NCBI GenBank assembly: GCA_037074615.1
Contig: CM073554.1
Location: forward strand, 20,410,501 to 20,474,500
DNA length: 64,000 nucleotides
Reading direction: 5' to 3'
Origin: Leucaena leucocephala
Taxonomy: Eukaryota; Streptophyta; Magnoliopsida; Fabales; Fabaceae
The notes below the pieces were generated by a model. The model searched no databases, was not told where the DNA came from, and worked only from the letters and a program-made list of their open reading frames with translations. A program made the translations under genes and the position numbers. This document shows positions 59,535-64,000 of this stretch, piece by piece (the first letter of the stretch is position 1; each line of letters starts with the position of its first letter).

Positions 59535-60272
59535 GGGCCTATTTGGAAACTCAAGAAACTATGGTTTTAAAAAGGCTTCTTGCCAAAACCTTAATTTTAA
59601 AAAAATTTAAAACAAATAGTCATATTGGTCTATAAGTTTTTAGACAAAACTATGGTTTCATATAAGTTGGTAGGACTAGCTTTTAGAATAGTAAAAGAGC
59701 TTATGGACTACCTATTTACTATTTTGTCCATATTTTTTCCTCACTCTCTCCTCTTCTTTCTTCTTTCTCTCTTCTTCTCCTTCGCATTGGCGTCACTGTG
59801 TTGCTGCCCTTCGTGTCACCATCGCCGCTCATGAGTAGCTGTAAGCCGTGAGTCATTGGGCATCACTTGCCATCGTTGCTCGCTTTGGGTCGCCTCTCGT
59901 GGATCGTCAGCCGTTGCAAACCATGGGTAGCATCTCACCTCTGTCAGTCACCTCTGTCTATCGTCATGCTCCATCCATGGTCACCCTTCGTTTATCGGTA
60001 GTGTCATCACTGGATTGCTCCATCGTTGCTATTGTCGTTGGGTAGGGGAAGAAGTGAACAGTAGACTTAAATAAATATAATTTATTTTCTTATCCCATAC
60101 ATTTTCTGGTAATTTACTAATACAAAAATTCATTTTAAAAATAATTATACAAACACTTATTTATTTATAATCACTTTTTTCCATATGCTATTATCTAGAA
60201 GCCCTTTTCTAAAAATTATCAAAAAATATTTTTTTTCATAAGTTATTTTTCTAAAAGTCTATCAAAATATAC
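59535..60272 (+). mobile_element. hAT-like MITE, copy G, enlarged by a GC-rich insert
   Basis: The left part (GGGCCTATTTGG, AAACAAATAGTCATAT, TAGTAAAAGAGCTTATGGAC) and right part (AATTATACAAACACTTATTTA, CTAGAAGCCC) match the family. The total is about 740 bp rather than about 500, because a GC-rich block at 59780-60050 (GCATTGGCGTCACTG ... CATCGTTGCTATTGTCG) replaces the usual pyrimidine tract. The block's origin is not recognised; it could be captured genomic DNA. Confidence 0.7.
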
Positions 60273-60560
60273 ATTAGATGTTTTTCCTTCCTAGACAAAA
60301 TTATGAATAGTGCAAGTGGCGAATAATGAAAAAATAGTTTTCTTTGCAAAGCATTATTTTGCTAACAACAATTTGTTTCCTAGCTAGCGTACCATTTCAG
60401 ATTATTTGACACTTCATTATCAATTTGAAAATCATGACAAGATCAATATGAAAATCTTTGAAAACCATGTAGTGTCTATCCATGGTTCATGCACATGGAA
60501 ATTAAAATAAAGGAATGAATTATGAATAAATACTTCCCTTGTATGAATTCCTCCACTGCA

Positions 60561-60567
60561 TATATAT
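60561..60567 (+). promoter_or_regulatory. TATA-like box, downstream tandem gene
   Basis: TATATAT in CTGCATATATATGTAC, 36-42 bases upstream of ATG 60603 and homologous in position to the copy 1 site. If it is the TATA box, the leader is very short. An upstream in-frame ATG at 60522 is less likely for the same reason. Confidence 0.35.
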
Positions 60568-60602
60568 GTACATGCAATGGATTTGCTTTCTTAGACCCAA
60601 GA

Positions 60603-63105
60603 ATGTCAAGTTCAAGTTCATCAGACGTAGAGAATTCGAACCTTTGTTTTGAGATGGAGAAGCTCAGTCTACAAGGCAAACAAAATCCAATAAATCAAGA
60701 TCTTGCCCAGAGCATTCAACCAATGATTTCGGTAAGTAGAAAAATGTACCTTATCTTAAAAAAAAGCTTTTGTAACGATCCTTCTAATATTGTTCTGACG
60801 AGCGAATTTTCATGATTGCATCTTTTCACATGAAATGTGCAGAAATCGGTCAAAGAACTCATAGATGAACGCAGAGAAAAGAAAGAAGACAAACATTCAA
60901 GCAATGTTTTGAGACTTACGATCTCACAACAAAATCAAAGATCATCAGAAGATGCTGATGGTTCGAATAGAGTGGTAAATTATTTCGTTTATGCTAATTT
61001 TATCATATTATAGTTTGTGGAATAGAGAATTGTTCAATAGTTGTCCATTGCACATGTTAAAACTAAAATGATTAATATAAAAGAAGAATATTATCTCTAC
61101 TTTCAAACCCTATTGGTCACATTATTGGAGGAAACAAAAAAGAAGTATAAAGAATGCTGTGGTGGGGAAAAGGTGGTATTCCTTAGTCTCCCTGACGACC
61201 GTGATGCTGATAATATTAGAGACCTTGATAAGGTCAAAGAAAGACTCGGCGAATGGATGATTCAAAGACGGCAACTGGGCACAAAGCTCACTGATACGTT
61301 AAACTTCATCATCATCAAACCCTAAGTTCTAATTTGTACTCTCAAATATTTATTTTCTTTATTACTAGACAGCTTCCTTCATGAGTCATGACTAATACTT
61401 TTGACATAGAGTTAAATGGAATTAATTTTGAATTCATATGATCAATTTTTTATTTAATTGAATATATATTAGTTGTCATGATAATGCCGAAATATCTTAC
61501 ATATGCTTGTGTTTATAATTTGAACAATATCAATGATGATAATTAACATTAATTATATTTAAAAATTTTCAGTATTACCGTCATGTAAATTCATCCCTAA
61601 CCTTTCAGTCGAGAAAAGAAGATTCAGATTTCATAATCTCTGGATCTGTTCCAGAGATTAACCAAAAGAGAAAACAGGTGAGACATGAAATTTGAATTGT
61701 TATCATAAATATGTATTGTATTTATTTATCACAATGTTTAGTAGATATGTGAAAAATCAACGATAAATTCAAAAACATTTTTCTAATTTCTAGGTCGAAA
61801 GTGTGATGTCTGCTGAGTCATCTTCTAAAAAGGTGAAAGAGGATAGCTGTAACCCTAACGAGGCCATTTCAGATCAGGTGGTTGAAAATATAGCGGATTC
61901 TGTTAATCCCCCTCAAAATGTTATGGACTCAAGTCCTATAGACAATGTGGTGGAGTCCAATACTACTAAAAATGTTGTGGGTTCCATAAATCATTCAAAT
62001 TCCGATGAAAATCTTATGGATTCCCATCTAATCGAGAATTTTTATTGCGACTTACAACTACCAACCTATGAGGAGCTTAATTCACTTCAGTTTGAGCCTT
62101 GCAATGATCTCCCAACCATTTTTTCTCGTGCATATCAAGAAGAGATGGGAAAAGGTGATTATAACTTGAACTATTATCACCTTAAATACTGATGTTCTAT
62201 ATATTAATATATTTTTAGTTTTCTTCTAAGAAACATATCTATTATACATTCTAAAAAGTCATATAACAAATGAATAGCATGCAATTATGACAAGTTTTAA
62301 TGTAAGAAATAGCAACAAATCATTGCTTTTTTACTCGTGAGATTTGTTAGTAATTACATTCTTTTCTTGGTATCTTATTGTAATTTCCCCTAAATGAAAA
62401 CCCAAAAGGCTAGTTATCATAGATATGGATGCTACTAACACATTACACTTGGTAGAAAATTCTGCAGAAGTGCAAGTTCTGACTTCGATAGAAACTGTGG
62501 AAGCAAATATTCAAACCACTGATGAAGCGAGTAAGAAGAGCCAAATGGTGAAAGAGCACTCAAAGGTAGAAGGTACTAACTTGCAAGAAAATTGTGGACA
62601 AGAGTTTGAAACTCTTGAAGAGGCTATAGAAAAGCTTGGAAATGCAGAGCTAGATGGAGTTGATAATAATGGAGATGACTTTAAAGATGAAATCTACGAT
62701 CAACTTCAATATCTAAATATGGGTAAGAAATCCAATTATGGCATATTCGATGCTCATTTTATTGAATATGATCCATTGAACAATATCCCATTTTCTGTGG
62801 ATGATGTGCCTGTTCTGGTAGAACTTATCCCAACGGAATTGCATGTTCTTACCATTGAAGACAATGATGGGGAATGCCAAAACATGAAAGAACGCCGCGG
62901 ACAAGAGTTTGAAACTCTTGATGAGCCTTCAGAAATGGTTGAAGAAGATGGCTTAACAGATAATATTTATGATGAATTGGAAGATTTGAATGGGGATTGC
63001 AGACCTAATTATGCCATATCTTCTTATGCTTATTTTGATGAATGCGAGCTGTCCATCAATGTCCCCATTTATTATGATGTAAATGATCTGGTGCAATTGA
63101 TCTGA
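60603..63105 (+). CDS. Unknown acidic protein family, copy 2 (intact, 469 aa)
   Basis: Not recognised as any known family. Five exons join in frame with good GT-AG sites: 60603-60731 (43 codons, MSSSSSSDVENSNLCFEMEK), 60843-60974 (44 codons, KSVKELIDERREKKEDK), 61573-61677 (35 codons, YYRHVNSSLTFQSRKEDSDF), 61794-62154 (VESVMSAESSSKKVKED, LPTYEELNSLQFE), 62423-63105 (DMDATNTLHLVENSAE to VNDLVQLI). Introns 1-3 are phase 0 and the last is phase 1, exactly as in copy 1. The protein is acidic, rich in Ser, Asn, Glu and Asp, probably largely disordered, with a basic patch near residues 45-60. The last exon holds an internal repeat: NCGQEFETLEEAIEKLGNAE and RRGQEFETLDEPSEMVEED, each followed by Asp/Tyr-rich (I)YD(Q/E)L(Q/E). 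No membrane span or signal peptide. An extra exon at 61041 may be used instead. Expression is not shown. Confidence 0.65.
61041..61325 (+). other. Possible alternative terminal exon of copy 2
   Basis: Directly after an acceptor-like TTCAATAG the frame stays open in phase 0 from exon 2 for 94 codons (LSIAHVKTKMINIKEEYYLY, ETKKKYKECC, VFLSLPDDRDADNIRDLDKV) and stops at TAA 61323-61325. Skipping it keeps the long frame; using it gives a 181-aa protein. The matching interval in copy 1 is only 110 bases, so this exon is either gained in copy 2 or lost from copy 1. Confidence 0.4.
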
Positions 63106-64000
63106 TGAAAATATTGTATATAGTTCAGGCCAATTAATGAAGATCATGATTGTAAAATTTTGAACAGTGATATGATTTTCTCAGCCGCTTAAATCTTGTA
63201 CGATGCACTTGCATAACCTTTATTTATTTTCTAATTTGATCAAAGATTTAATCTCTTTCGATATTTAGAGCCAGAAGGTTTTCATTTCTCCTAATTTTCT
63301 ATTGTTTTAACCCACTTGTAGCTATTTTATGTTTTTTTTTATTTAGAAGGATTGACATTAACAATCTGGCGTTACGAGTGAAATCATGATATAAAGTATG
63401 ATGGGTGTCTAACAAAACCATCCATTTAATTTCCAAATTTCAAGTTCCCACGTGATTAAGCTCAAGTACTTCATAACTATATCATTAATAAAAAATATAA
63501 TGGCCAATCAGTAGAAAATATCAAGTATGGAGCAAAATCAACATAACTATATCATTAATCAGAAATATAATGGGTGTTACATATAGACGGTGGCTTGCAA
63601 AGGAGGACAACGGAGGTGGCAAATGACAAGGGTTAGCATTGGATAATGGTAGAGGAAGAAGGAGAAGAGAGAAGACAGTATAGTCTTTTCTTTTTTATGA
63701 GGAATGAATTTTCATAATAAAATTAATTCATTGCCACATAAACTCATAACTGAACGAAAAGTTCTATTCATATTATATTACCCCATAACAAATGCAACTA
63801 GAGTACAGGACATCCCAAGTAACCGATACCACTTGAAATAATTTTATGTCTCATATCTCCTTAGAGTTACTTTAAAAACTAAATTAAGGATCATGTACAG
63901 TATAATATCATGTCGTTCTCTTTAAATAGTCAAAAATAAAATTAAATTTCTAAATAACTAAATAAAATATAACCTAAGCTAGAAAATATTTGATTTACTA
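63106..64000. other. 3' flank of copy 2
   Basis: No gene seen. A ~31-base phrase CATAACTATATCATTAAT followed by AATATAATGG occurs at about 63472 and 63542, a 70-base direct repeat. Confidence 0.4.

Noticed and set aside
1..64000. tRNA, rRNA, CRISPR or bacterial-type features
   Set aside because: No B-box GGTTCRANYCC with a matching A-box, no rRNA core sequence and no regularly spaced short repeats were found.

Overview
The window looks like nuclear DNA of a flowering plant, most likely a eudicot. It is AT-rich, genes are far apart, genes carry many short GT-AG introns, and every recognisable product is a plant-type protein: a respiratory burst oxidase, a WUSCHEL-related homeobox protein, a PPR protein, a type 2 metallothionein and a three-repeat MYB. 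No bacterial operon, CRISPR array, tRNA or rRNA gene was seen.

Layout. 1-4874 (+): the 3' 14 exons of an RBOHE-like NADPH oxidase, cut by the window start. 4875-8500: intergenic DNA with a ~95-bp degenerate tandem array flanked by two ~210-bp direct repeats. 8507-9698 (-): a two-exon WOX3/PRESSED FLOWER gene. 9700-17800: noncoding, with microsatellites and MITEs. 17820-19821 (+): an ALG10 glucosyltransferase pseudogene. 20664-22410 (+): a PPR gene split by a 205-bp out-of-frame internal duplication. 23642-23793: a stray myosin XI P-loop exon. 24093-24585 (-): a small unrecognised two-exon gene. 24600-32500: AT-rich desert with repeats. 32573-33292 (+): metallothionein. 36723-38539 (+): tRNA-splicing endonuclease subunit SEN54. 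40081-41498 (+): mitochondrial TIM9. 44339-47998 (+): MYB3R. 50283-51227: a MULE-like element carrying pieces of an FLZ zinc-finger gene. 51640-52190 (-): a decayed R2R3-MYB. 54407-63105 (+): a tandem pair of related acidic proteins of unknown family. The downstream copy is intact (469 aa); the upstream copy is broken by a MITE inside an exon and a frameshift at the last exon.

The intact genes are unrelated housekeeping and developmental functions: ROS production, leaf and floral margin growth, tRNA splicing, mitochondrial import, cell-cycle transcription and metal binding. Nothing suggests a co-regulated cluster. The unusual content is the unrecognised tandem pair at 54-63 kb, the gene-capturing MULE at 50-51 kb, and at least seven copies of one hAT-like MITE family, one with a perfect and one with a near-perfect 8-bp target duplication. 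All exon borders come from reading splice sites and homology by eye; no alignment, expression data or database search was available.
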